Of a DNA stretch of 64,000 nt, positions 44,409 through 52,151 are shown in pieces (positions within the stretch are counted from its first letter, which is position 1; every line of letters starts with the position of its first letter). Position numbers and translations under genes: made by a program. The stretch spans positions 45,428 to 109,427 of the forward strand of contig JACPZX010000101.1 of NCBI GenBank assembly GCA_016195325.1. Reading direction: 5' to 3'. Source of the DNA: Acidobacteriota bacterium (GTDB lineage Bacteria; Acidobacteriota; Polarisedimenticolia; JACPZX01). Under the pieces are notes generated by a model. That model was given only the letters and a program-made list of their open reading frames with translations. It was not told the origin of the DNA and made no database searches.

Positions 44409-45833
44409 ATGACTTCCACTCCCGCAATCCGATTTCACAGCACGATGACCCGGCGCACGGAGGCTTTCTTTCCGCTCATTCCCGGCGCCGTCCGCATGTA
44501 CACGTGCGGCCCGACCGTCTACGACCACGCCCACATCGGAAATTTCCGGGCCTACGTCTGGGAGGATCTCCTTCGACGGTTCTTGAAGCACCGGGGGTTC
44601 GCCGTGACGCAGGTGATGAACATCACCGACGTGGACGACAAGACGATCCGGAACAGCCTGGCCGCCGGACTCTCGCTCCGCGATTACACCGATCAGTACA
44701 TCCGGGGATTCTTCGAGGACATCGATCGCCTCGGCATCGAGCGCGCAGAGATGTACCCGCGCGCCACCGATCACGTGCCGGAGATGCTGGACATCATCCG
44801 CTCACTCTCGGAGAAGGGGCACACGTACGAGAGCGGCGGCTCGACGTACTTCCGGATCGACACCTTCGCGCCGTACGGGCGCCTTTCCGGTCTCGATCCC
44901 GCCGGAATCCAGGCCGGGGCCCGGGTCGAGAGCGACGAGTACGAGAAGGACGACGTGCGCGACTTCGTCCTGTGGAAAGCCGGGAAAGAGGGCGAGCCCT
45001 CCTGGCCGGCCCCGATCGGCGAGGGGCGGCCCGGATGGCACATCGAGTGCTCCGCGATGAGCATGAAGTACCTCGGCCCGTCCTTCGACATCCACACGGG
45101 CGCCGTCGACAACATCTTCCCGCACCACGAGAACGAGATAGCGCAGAGCGAGGCGTCCACGGGCGCGACGTTCGTCCGGCTCTGGATGCACTGCGCGCAC
45201 CTGGTCGTCGACGGCGAGAAGATGTCGAAGTCGAAGGGGAACTTCTACACGCTCCGGGATCTCGTCGGGAGGGGCCTCGATCCGCGGGCCATCCGTTACT
45301 TCCTCCTGTCGTCGCACTACCGCAAGCCTCTCAACTTCACGATCGAGGGCGTGCAGCAGACGGCGCAGGCTCTCGAGCGCCTCGACGCATTTCGTGAGCG
45401 GCTCGACTCGGAATCGCACCGGACCGGGACCTCGCCCCCGGCGCCGGACGGCGGCGGGCTCGAACCGCGGGTGCGCGCGCACGCCGAAGCCTTCGAAGAG
45501 GCTTTGGCCGACGACCTCAACACCGCCGAGGCGCTCGGAGCGATCTTCGAGATGGTCCGCACCGTCAACGCCGCGCTCGACAGGGGCGGCGTCGATCCCG
45601 GCGGCGTCCGGGCCGCCGTCGATCTGTACGGACGATTTCAGCGCGTCTTCGGCGTGAGAGCGCGCGAGGACGCCGCGCTCCCGCCGGAGCTTGCGGGGCT
45701 GGTCGAAGCGCGGCAGGAGGCGCGCCGGCGCAGGGACTTCTCCGAAGCCGATCGCCTCAGGAAGCTGCTGCTCGAACGAGGGATCACGCTCGAGGACACC
45801 CCCGGCGGAGTCCGATTCAAGCGCTCCACCTGA
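44409..45833 (+). CDS. cysS: Cysteinyl-tRNA synthetase
   Basis: This 474-residue class I synthetase charges tRNA-Cys. It has VRMYTCGPTVYDHAHIGNFR, which carries the zinc Cys and the HIGH-like HIGN motif. The next motifs are GWHIECSAMSMKYLG and DIHTGAVDNIFPHHENEIAQ (zinc ligands), then DGEKMSKSKGNF, the KMSKS loop. Length and ends are normal for the family. The ATG at 44409 is the conserved start. Upstream frame is non-coding and contains a promoter. A tRNA-Cys gene lies 3 kb downstream. Confidence 0.97.
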   Translation: MTSTPAIRFHSTMTRRTEAFFPLIPGAVRMYTCGPTVYDHAHIGNFRAYVWEDLLRRFLKHRGFAVTQVMNITDVDDKTIRNSLAAGLSLRDYTDQYIRGFFEDIDRLGIERAEMYPRATDHVPEMLDIIRSLSEKGHTYESGGSTYFRIDTFAPYGRLSGLDPAGIQAGARVESDEYEKDDVRDFVLWKAGKEGEPSWPAPIGEGRPGWHIECSAMSMKYLGPSFDIHTGAVDNIFPHHENEIAQSEASTGATFVRLWMHCAHLVVDGEKMSKSKGNFYTLRDLVGRGLDPRAIRYFLLSSHYRKPLNFTIEGVQQTAQALERLDAFRERLDSESHRTGTSPPAPDGGGLEPRVRAHAEAFEEALADDLNTAEALGAIFEMVRTVNAALDRGGVDPGGVRAAVDLYGRFQRVFGVRAREDAALPPELAGLVEARQEARRRRDFSEADRLRKLLLERGITLEDTPGGVRFKRST

Positions 45834-45874
45834 CGCTCCCCTGCCGACCGCATCACGAAGAAGGGAGCGAACGC

Positions 45875-46240
45875 ATGGACGACCCACGGCCGGAGCTCGG
45901 GCTGCGCGGCGAGGAGGCCGCGGCCCGGCATCTCGAGCGAAGCGGTTACGCGATCCTCGCGAGGCGGTTTCGGACCCGGCTCGGGGAGATCGACATCATC
46001 GCGGTGAAGGGCGACACGCTGGTCTTCGTCGAGGTGAAGACTCGGACCTCGGCCAGCCACGGCGCGCCCGAGGAGAGCGTGACCGCTGCCAAGCAGCGGC
46101 GCCTCGCCCTCATGGCCGGCACGTTTCTCGCCGCCCGCAGCCTGCACGACCAGGACTGCCGGTTCGACGTCATCGCGGTGGACGCGGCGCCGGACGGCGC
46201 GCTCGCGGTACGCCACACAGAGGACGCGTTCCGGACCTGA
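45875..46240 (+). CDS. YraN/UPF0102 family predicted endonuclease
   Basis: This 121-residue protein has the UPF0102 length and an intact PD-(D/E)XK-type core: LGLRGEEAAARHLERSGY, then the catalytic segment GEIDIIAVKGDTLVFVEVKT. KQRRLALMAGTFLAAR and CRFDVIAVD follow. This family resembles Holliday-junction resolvases, and its role in the cell is not settled. The ATG at 45875 has AAGGGAG upstream. It follows cysS by 41 bp, so the two are probably co-transcribed. Confidence 0.93.
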   Translation: MDDPRPELGLRGEEAAARHLERSGYAILARRFRTRLGEIDIIAVKGDTLVFVEVKTRTSASHGAPEESVTAAKQRRLALMAGTFLAARSLHDQDCRFDVIAVDAAPDGALAVRHTEDAFRT

Positions 46241-46254
46241 GATCCCCGCCCGCG

Positions 46255-47043
46255 TCAGCTGTCGCCGCCCGGCCCGGAGGGTGTCCGCCGGCCGTGCGTC
46301 GCCCGCAGGCCGGGGGAGATCCTGACGAACTCGCGGAGAGCCCGGATCAGCGTCGCCGGGCTGTTCCCCGTCTGCTTCCCGTGCGCCCGCGGGAAGTGCG
46401 TCACCGCGACCTCTCGGATCACGCATCCGCTCCGCGCAGCCTTGATGAGCGCCTCCGCCGATATGAAGATGGAGTTGGACGCGAGATCGAAATCCTTCAG
46501 GAGCTGGCTCCGGTAGACCTTGAACGCGCAGTCGACGTCGCGCACCCTCAGGCCGAAGAGCGCCCCCAGCATCCGCTTGTAGATCGCGGCGTTGAGACGC
46601 CGGTGGAACGGGTCGGCGCGGTTTTCCCGAAACCCCGTGACGACGTCCGCGCCCGGAAGGAGCGGCAGAAGACGCGGGAATTCCGCGAGATCGAACTGGC
46701 CGTCGGTGTCGGTGTAGAAGCAGAACCCCTTCGTCATCGCGGTGAACCCGCTGCGAAGCGCCGCGCCGTACCCCCGGTTCTCCTGATGGTGGATGACGCG
46801 AACCCGCCGGTCCTCGCGCGACAGGGCGTCGGCGATCGATCCTGTCCCGTCGTGCGAGCCATCGTTGACGACGAGGATTTCGAAGTTACCGGTGAGCTTC
46901 TCGACCGCCGAGCGAACCGCCTCGACCGTGGCGAGGATGTTCTCCTCCTCGTTGAACGCGGGAAGCACGACGGAGAGCCCGTCCCGATCCAGCGCCTGCG
47001 CGCCGAGATCCGACTCGCGGTTCACGTTGTCCATCCGTCTCAC
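46255..47043 (-). CDS. Glycosyltransferase family 2, polyprenyl-phosphate sugar synthase type
   Basis: This 262-residue protein has the GT2 motifs LSVVLPAFNEEENILATV, FEILVVNDGSHDGTG and the metal-binding DTD in FYTDTDGQFDLAEF. DVDCAFKVYRSQLLKDF and the C-terminal GCVIREVAVTHFPRAHGK are typical of dolichol-phosphate mannose synthase-like enzymes. These make undecaprenyl-phosphate sugars at the cytoplasmic face. The GTG start overlaps the stop of the ArnT-like gene by 4 bp. The product is the likely donor for that enzyme. Confidence 0.92.
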   Translation of the reverse strand: MRRMDNVNRESDLGAQALDRDGLSVVLPAFNEEENILATVEAVRSAVEKLTGNFEILVVNDGSHDGTGSIADALSREDRRVRVIHHQENRGYGAALRSGFTAMTKGFCFYTDTDGQFDLAEFPRLLPLLPGADVVTGFRENRADPFHRRLNAAIYKRMLGALFGLRVRDVDCAFKVYRSQLLKDFDLASNSIFISAEALIKAARSGCVIREVAVTHFPRAHGKQTGNSPATLIRALREFVRISPGLRATHGRRTPSGPGGDS

Positions 47044-48689
47044 CCTCCGGCGCCCGTCGCCGTCACGAGCACGTACCCCGAGCTGTCGTCCCCGAATCGG
47101 GCCGTCACGCGGGAGATCGATCCGATGCGATCGACGAGATCCCGATACTCGCGCGCTCTCAGCACGACCGCGTTGTCCGGCCCTTCTCTCAGGAAGCTCT
47201 CGACCCGGCTCGGGCGATCCAGCGGCGTCACCGGCACATCAGCATAGTACAGGATGTAGTCGGCTCCCTTCCTCCCGACCCCGACGCGGGCCCCGGGCCG
47301 CAGGTAGCGCGAGAGCTCGTGTCCCACCTGCGGCGCGATGTTCAGCCGGTTGCCTGCGTCCATCAGCGACGGCCCGGGTCCGAGGCGCACCACCGCCACC
47401 GCGATCACGAGCGCGGCCGCGCCCGCGATCGGGCGGCCGCGCGCCATGCCGGCGGCGCAGGTGGCGGCGCCCGCGAGGACGAGCCCCGCCGCAACCATCA
47501 CGGCGGTGCCCGCGCCGGGCAGCACGTCGCGGCGCGCGACGAGGAGGAAGCCCACCCCTCCCGCGGCGGCGAGAGCGAGCAGGATGGCCAGATCGCGGAG
47601 CCGGTGGGAGAGCCACGAAGCCGCGGCCGGCGCCCCCCCCCGACCCGAGGCGAGGACGATCACCCTCGCGACCAGGAGGGCGGCGGCCGGCAGGAGCGGC
47701 ATCAGGTACTCCGGGCTCTTTCCCGACGCCGCGGAGAAGAAGACGAAGATGACCGCGAACCACGTCCGGAGGAGCCTCCACGCGGCGGCATGATCCGCGT
47801 CGAGCCGTGCCACCGGGAGCGCGGCGGGGATGAGGAACAGCGTCCACGGGAGGAAGTCGAGCGGCAGGGCCTCGAAGTAGAAGTACCATGGCTGCTGCCC
47901 GTTCCACGCGTCGAGGAAGCGGCTGACGTTCTGATGGAAGAGGATCTCGCGCAGCCCGTGCGCGCCCAGGCGGGCTTTCAGAAGGATGAACCAGGGAGCG
48001 ACGATAGCGAAAAATACGACCCCTCCAATCGCCCACGGCCTCGCGACGCGAAGCGCCGCGGGAATCAGACCTCGAAGACCGCGCCGGCACGCCAGCGCGA
48101 GGTCGGCGCCGATCACGGCCACGGGGACGACGACCCCCACCGGTCCCTTCGTCAACACGGCGAGGGCGCAGGCCGCCATGAAGGCAATTCCTCCCGCCGC
48201 AAGAGTGGGCTTCGCATCCGACTCGCACGGCGTCACCCTCCCCAGAACGGCCATCGAGAGCGCCAGGGCGATCATCGACGAGAGGAGCATGTCGGTCGTG
48301 CACCACTGCGAGTAGAGCAGCACGCGCCCACAGGTGCCCAAGATCGCCGCGCCGAGGGCCCCCGTGACCGGATCGAACAGCCGGGCCCCGATGACGAAGG
48401 TCGAGAGCAGGAGGATGACCGCCGCGACCGCCGAGGGGATCCGCACGGCCGTCTCGCTGACGCCGCCGAAAAGTCGGCTGACCTCGGCCCCCGCCCAGAC
48501 GAAGAGCGGCGGCTTGTCGATGTTCGGCACCCCGGCGTACGTGGGGACGACGTAGTCCCGGGACGCGACCATCTCGCGCGTCATGACGGCGTACCGCCCC
48601 TCGTCGGGGGGCCACAGAACGCGCCGGCCGATGTGGAAGAAAGGAAGCATGCAGAGAAAGACCAGCGCCAGGGCGATGCGGGACCTCAT
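47040..48689 (-). CDS. ArnT/PMT-like GT-C glycosyltransferase (GT39/GT83 type)
   Basis: This 549-residue integral membrane protein has about 11-12 helices. The first periplasmic loop has the acidic motif LWPPDEGRYAVMTREMVASR, where the DE is catalytic in ArnT-like enzymes. NIDKPPLFVWAGAEVSRLFG follows. These proteins use polyprenyl-phosphate sugars in the periplasm to modify lipid A, glycans or proteins. The target is unknown here. It is coupled by a 4-bp overlap to the GT2 enzyme that would supply its donor. The short C-terminal soluble part includes GRKGADYILYYADV. Confidence 0.92.
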   Translation of the reverse strand: MRSRIALALVFLCMLPFFHIGRRVLWPPDEGRYAVMTREMVASRDYVVPTYAGVPNIDKPPLFVWAGAEVSRLFGGVSETAVRIPSAVAAVILLLSTFVIGARLFDPVTGALGAAILGTCGRVLLYSQWCTTDMLLSSMIALALSMAVLGRVTPCESDAKPTLAAGGIAFMAACALAVLTKGPVGVVVPVAVIGADLALACRRGLRGLIPAALRVARPWAIGGVVFFAIVAPWFILLKARLGAHGLREILFHQNVSRFLDAWNGQQPWYFYFEALPLDFLPWTLFLIPAALPVARLDADHAAAWRLLRTWFAVIFVFFSAASGKSPEYLMPLLPAAALLVARVIVLASGRGGAPAAASWLSHRLRDLAILLALAAAGGVGFLLVARRDVLPGAGTAVMVAAGLVLAGAATCAAGMARGRPIAGAAALVIAVAVVRLGPGPSLMDAGNRLNIAPQVGHELSRYLRPGARVGVGRKGADYILYYADVPVTPLDRPSRVESFLREGPDNAVVLRAREYRDLVDRIGSISRVTARFGDDSSGYVLVTATGAGG

Positions 48690-48736
48690 CGGATTCTTGA
48701 CTCCCCGAAGAACCTTGTGTATAGATCACCGCCGGT

Positions 48737-48811
48737 GCGGGAATAACTCAGTGGTAGAGTGCGACCTTGCCAAGGTCGAAGTCGCGGGTTCGACTCCCGT
48801 TTCCCGCTCCA
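48737..48811 (+). tRNA. tRNA-Gly (anticodon GCC)
   Basis: A full cloverleaf: acceptor GCGGGAA with TTCCCGC, D arm with AGTGGTAG, anticodon stem CGACC/GGTCG around loop TTGCCAA, and T loop TTCGACT. CCA is encoded. The anticodon GCC reads Gly codons GGC and GGU. Confidence 0.97.
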
Positions 48812-48885
48812 CCACACCATATTGACCTTCAAGTTCGACGCGCTGGCAAAGAGGTCCGGAGGATCTCTTTGCCTTTGCCTTTTGA

Positions 48886-48960
48886 GGCGGCGTAGCCAAG
48901 CGGTAAGGCAGAGGTCTGCAAAACCTCCATACATCGGTTCAATTCCGATCGCCGCCTCCA
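48886..48960 (+). tRNA. tRNA-Cys (anticodon GCA)
   Basis: Acceptor GGCGGCG with CGCCGCC, anticodon stem GAGGT/ACCTC around loop CTGCAAA, T stem ATCGG/CCGAT, and encoded CCA. Anticodon GCA specifies Cys. It lies 74 bp after tRNA-Gly in the same direction, so the two probably share a transcript. Confidence 0.97.
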
Positions 48961-49472
48961 ACCCACCCCCCCCACCGGCCGGGACGGTCCGGCCCCGCAA
49001 TCCCTTCGGGCTGCCGGCATCGCGGGCAGCCGCCCGGTGGACGCAACCTGTTGATGGAGAATGAGAAACCCCGCTGAGAGGCCGGCCCGCGGGGAGCCCC
49101 ACGGATGTTGACGCCGCCCGAAAGCGGCGTGTATTATACGCGCCCTTGTCGCGGGGGGACGAAAGTTCCCTCAACCGAATCCTGCCTCGCGGGTAGGCAC
49201 CCGCGGGGAAGAGAAGGTGTCGATGGACTCGGAGAGGCGGCTCCCGCACGCGCCCCCCGCTCCGATTCACACCCTTGAAGTTCAGGGCTCCGCAGATCCG
49301 TCCGCGGGCTCGGCGGAAATCACGAGACTCGTGGAGGTCGACAGGCCGCAAGACTCGAGAGGACGTGTTCATCGGTTCAGGAAGCCAGAGGTCTGATATC
49401 TTTCTTTCGTAACGTTTCTTGTATGTCCGGAAGCCCTCGCGAGCGCGGGGGCGTCTAGGGAGGTCGAAGTAG
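48961..49472 (+). other. Promoter and long untranslated leader before the coiled-coil lipoprotein gene
   Basis: About 510 bp without a credible gene. A promoter at 49109-49138 would produce a leader of ~330 nt. Within it, CGCGGGT-AGGC-ACCCGCG (49189-49206) forms a perfect 7-bp hairpin. The stretch may be a structured 5' UTR or a small RNA gene. I recognise no riboswitch, tmRNA, RNase P or SRP RNA core in it. Confidence 0.45.
49109..49138 (+). promoter_or_regulatory. Sigma-70-type promoter with hairpin in the spacer
   Basis: TTGACG (49109-49114) and TATTAT (49133-49138) are separated by 18 bp. The spacer is filled by the inverted repeat CGCCGC-N6-GCGGCG (49113-49130), which overlaps the last two bases of the -35 box. 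The repeat may be an operator. The promoter serves the leader and the lipoprotein gene at 49473. Confidence 0.65.
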
Positions 49473-50099
49473 ATGAAGATGCAGCGGTTCGTGACGGTGG
49501 GTGCTGTTGTGGCCCTGGCGCTTCTCGTCGTCGGTTGCGCCAAGCCCCCCGTCGAGGAGCAGAATTCGGCCAAGCAAGCGCTCGACAATGCCCGCACCAT
49601 CGCCGAGAAGTGGGCGCCGAACGAGTGGCGGTCCGCGCAGCAGGCGTTCGATGACTCGAACAAAGAGATCGAAACACAGAACAACCGATTCGCGCTGATG
49701 CGCAACTACGACAAGGCGAAACAGATGCTCGGCGACGCCAAGAACGCGGCCGACCGCGCCAAGCAGGCCGGTATCGACAACAAGGAAGCCGCCAAGAAGG
49801 AAGCCGAGGCCAAGCTCGGTGAGGCCGAGGCGGCGATCACGGCGGCCCGGGCGGCGCTCGACGCGGCCCCGAAGACCAAGGACACGAAGGCCGACCTCGA
49901 GCTCTTCAAGTCGGACCTCGACGGGCTCAACACGTCGATCGGCGACGCGAAGAACATGATGGGGCAGGAGGCCTACAAGGAGGTCTCCGCCAAGGCTGAC
50001 ACCGTCAAGAACCAGGCCAACGACATCAAGGCCAAGCTCGACGAAGCCACCGCCAAGGCCGCAGCCAAGAAGGGTGCGCACAAGGGCGGCAAGAAGTAA
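49473..50099 (+). CDS. Coiled-coil lipoprotein
   Basis: A 208-residue protein: signal with lipobox LLVVGC at Cys22, then an almost uninterrupted Ala/Lys/Glu/Asp-rich alpha-helix (NSAKQALDNARTIAEKW, AKQMLGDAKNAADRAKQAG, LGEAEAAITAARAALDAAP) and a Lys-rich C terminus (KKGAHKGGKK). The architecture recalls abundant Lpp-like or DUF4398-type envelope lipoproteins that bridge the outer membrane and peptidoglycan. The basic tail could bind the sacculus. The ATG follows GGGAGGTC. L,D-transpeptidase genes lie immediately downstream, so a link to peptidoglycan attachment is plausible. Confidence 0.88.
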   Translation: MKMQRFVTVGAVVALALLVVGCAKPPVEEQNSAKQALDNARTIAEKWAPNEWRSAQQAFDDSNKEIETQNNRFALMRNYDKAKQMLGDAKNAADRAKQAGIDNKEAAKKEAEAKLGEAEAAITAARAALDAAPKTKDTKADLELFKSDLDGLNTSIGDAKNMMGQEAYKEVSAKADTVKNQANDIKAKLDEATAKAAAKKGAHKGGKK

Positions 50100-50117
50100 G
50101 ATCCGACTCCACGTGAC

Positions 50118-50160
50118 CCTGGATCCCGCCGCGCCGGTCGACGGCGCGGCGGGATCCAGG
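50118..50160 (+). terminator. Very stable 18-bp hairpin after the lipoprotein gene
   Basis: CCTGGATCCCGCCGCGCC pairs perfectly with its reverse complement around a 7-nt loop (GGTCGAC), 18 bp after the stop. No T-run follows. It should stabilise the 3' end of the lipoprotein message or stop most transcription before the L,D-transpeptidase genes. Confidence 0.7.
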
Positions 50161-50196
50161 CGCCGCTCGCCGCGGCGAACCGGTGGAGGCGCGGAT

Positions 50197-51402
50197 TTGA
50201 GACAGACGTTCCTCACGCAAGCCCGCGCGCTCCCATCGCTCCTCCTGCTGGCCCTCGTCCTCGCGACCACCGCGTGCGCGGACGCCCCCGTGCTGCTCAA
50301 GTACGAAGTGAAGGGGGCGATCCAGGCGGCGCGCGATGCGGAGGCCGACACCTACGCGGGCGATCTCCTCGGGCGCGCCGAGGCGGCGTATCGCGCGGGA
50401 ACGCTCGCGATGGATCTCGAGGGCGAGCGGTGGTCGCCCGCGCGCGACTACGATCCGGCGATCACCCAGCTCGAGACGGCTCTCGCCCGGGCGCGCCTCG
50501 CGCGCCAGCTCTCCATCTCCCGGAAGTCGGATCTCGCGACCAGGGCCGAGGCGCTTCTCGTCGACGCGCGCGCCTCCATCCAGAACCTCAACTTCATCTT
50601 CAGCTACCTCCCCCCGCGCACGCGGGCGCGCTCCGACCTGATGCACGCCCGGGTCCTCGTCGAGGAAGCGGTGACCCTCCGCAAGCGCGGAGATCTCGCG
50701 CCGGCGGTCGAGCGGGCGGGCGCCGCGGCGCAGGAGACGGCGCTGATAGCGGAGACGCTCGCCCGGATCATCGATCGCTTCGCCGGGAGCGATCGCATGG
50801 CCGATTACCGGCGCTGGATCCGGGACACCGTCCGCGAATCCGAGGCGACCGGAGACCACGCGATCCTGGTCGACAAGCTGAGGCACACGCTGACTCTCAT
50901 CCGGGGAGGGCGCGTCGTGCGGACGTACCGCGCCGAGCTCGGGCTCAACGGCAGCGCCGACAAGACCGTGTCCGGGGACAAGGCGACTCCGGAGGGTCGC
51001 TACCGGATCGTCGAGAAGAAGGATCTCGGCGAGACGCACTGGCACCGCGCGCTCCTCATCAACTATCCGAACGACGGCGATCGCGCGCAGTTCGCGGAGG
51101 CGCAGCGGCGCGGCCTGCTTCCCCGCCGCGCGCGCATCGGCGGGCTGATCGAGGTTCACGGCGAGGGGGGACGCTTCCAGGACTGGACCGAGGGGTGCAT
51201 CGCGCTCGACAACGACGACATCGACGAGCTGTTCCGGCTGGTCGCGGTCGGCACCCCCATCACCATCGTCGGCTACGAGGGTGACAACTGGCTGGAGATC
51301 CAGCCGGCCCGCGACGGCCGTCCGGAGGTGACCGCCGAGCGACAGGACGGCCCGGCGCCGAGATCCCGCCGCTCGGGAAGCCGCAGGGGGGAGAGGCGGT
51401 GA
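50197..51402 (+). CDS. L,D-transpeptidase (YkuD domain) lipoprotein with helical N-terminal domain
   Basis: About 401 residues. The TTG start at 50197 is chosen because GGTGGAGG lies seven bases upstream and the signal peptide with lipobox ATTAC begins there. Residues ~30-220 form a helical region. The YkuD domain follows, with GDKATPEGRYRIVEKK, then IEVHGEGGRFQDWTEGCIAL carrying the catalytic His and Cys. Such enzymes make 3-3 peptidoglycan cross-links or attach lipoproteins. The stop overlaps the next gene by 4 bp. Confidence 0.9.
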   Translation: MRQTFLTQARALPSLLLLALVLATTACADAPVLLKYEVKGAIQAARDAEADTYAGDLLGRAEAAYRAGTLAMDLEGERWSPARDYDPAITQLETALARARLARQLSISRKSDLATRAEALLVDARASIQNLNFIFSYLPPRTRARSDLMHARVLVEEAVTLRKRGDLAPAVERAGAAAQETALIAETLARIIDRFAGSDRMADYRRWIRDTVRESEATGDHAILVDKLRHTLTLIRGGRVVRTYRAELGLNGSADKTVSGDKATPEGRYRIVEKKDLGETHWHRALLINYPNDGDRAQFAEAQRRGLLPRRARIGGLIEVHGEGGRFQDWTEGCIALDNDDIDELFRLVAVGTPITIVGYEGDNWLEIQPARDGRPEVTAERQDGPAPRSRRSGSRRGERR

Positions 51403-52151
51403 CCCGCCTGCCGCCGCCACGGCAAAGGCTCTCCGCGCCGCGCCCGGCGGCGCCGGCGCCCGCTCGCAGGACGGGTCGTCTCGCGGGCGTAGCCCTGTTG
51501 CTGGTGGCGACCTCGCTCGGCCTCGCCGCCGGATTCGTCGCCCTCAGGATGGGCGCGCGCCGCGGGGAGGGTCCGCCGTCGGTCGAGCTCGTCGCGGTGC
51601 CTGAGGACTCGCGATCGATCGAGGCGCTCGCCGCGTCCCTCGACAAGGACGTGAAGGCGCTCCGATCTCAGAACAAGCGCCTCGAAGAGAAGATGGCGAA
51701 GGTCCGACCCCATGGGCTGTACGTCGTCATCGACGTCGGCGCCGACAAGCTCTTCGTCATGCAGGACGAGAAAATCCTCCGCGAAGCGGTCTGCTCCACG
51801 GGATCCGGCGTGCGCCTCGCCGACCCGAACACGCCGCGCTCGTGGGTCTTCGACACGCCGCGCGGCGAGCTGACGGTCCGGGGGAAGACGACCGATCCGA
51901 TATGGGTGAAGCCCGACTGGGCGTTCATCGAGACCGGCGAGGGGATCCCGCACAGCCGCGACGACCGGATGGAGGAAGGAGTCCTGGGCGACTACGCGCT
52001 CGATCTCGGCCAGGGATACCTCATCCACGGGACCCTCTTCGAGCGGGCGCTCGGGCTGCACGTGACCCACGGCTGCGTGCGCATGGGCTCGAAGGATCTC
52101 GAGTACCTCTTCAAGACCGTGAAGCCGGGGACCAAGGTGTACATTGTCTGA
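51399..52151 (+). CDS. L,D-transpeptidase (YkuD domain), membrane-anchored
   Basis: This 250-residue protein has an N-terminal membrane anchor (LAGVALLLVATSLGLAAGFV), a short coiled coil (LDKDVKALRSQNKRLEEKM), and then a YkuD domain from about residue 106 (GLYVVIDVGADKLFVM). The catalytic motif is YLIHGTLF, then HVTHGCVRMGSKDLEYLF, with intact His and Cys. It differs in layout from the preceding L,D-transpeptidase. The GTG start overlaps that gene by 4 bp, and its own stop overlaps the next gene by 8 bp, so the three are translationally linked. Confidence 0.93.
   Translation: MTRLPPPRQRLSAPRPAAPAPARRTGRLAGVALLLVATSLGLAAGFVALRMGARRGEGPPSVELVAVPEDSRSIEALAASLDKDVKALRSQNKRLEEKMAKVRPHGLYVVIDVGADKLFVMQDEKILREAVCSTGSGVRLADPNTPRSWVFDTPRGELTVRGKTTDPIWVKPDWAFIETGEGIPHSRDDRMEEGVLGDYALDLGQGYLIHGTLFERALGLHVTHGCVRMGSKDLEYLFKTVKPGTKVYIV

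Noticed and set aside
41150-44419. Open frame of more than 1000 codons on the minus strand opposite the GWxTD genes
   Set aside because: Its translation is Arg/Gly/Asp-rich without any family feature, while the plus strand has two clear GWxTD proteins with ribosome binding sites. Long antisense frames are expected at this GC content.
49139-49472. Known structured RNA (tmRNA, RNase P RNA, SRP RNA or a common riboswitch) in the lipoprotein leader
   Set aside because: None of the conserved cores of these RNAs is visible. Only simple hairpins are seen.
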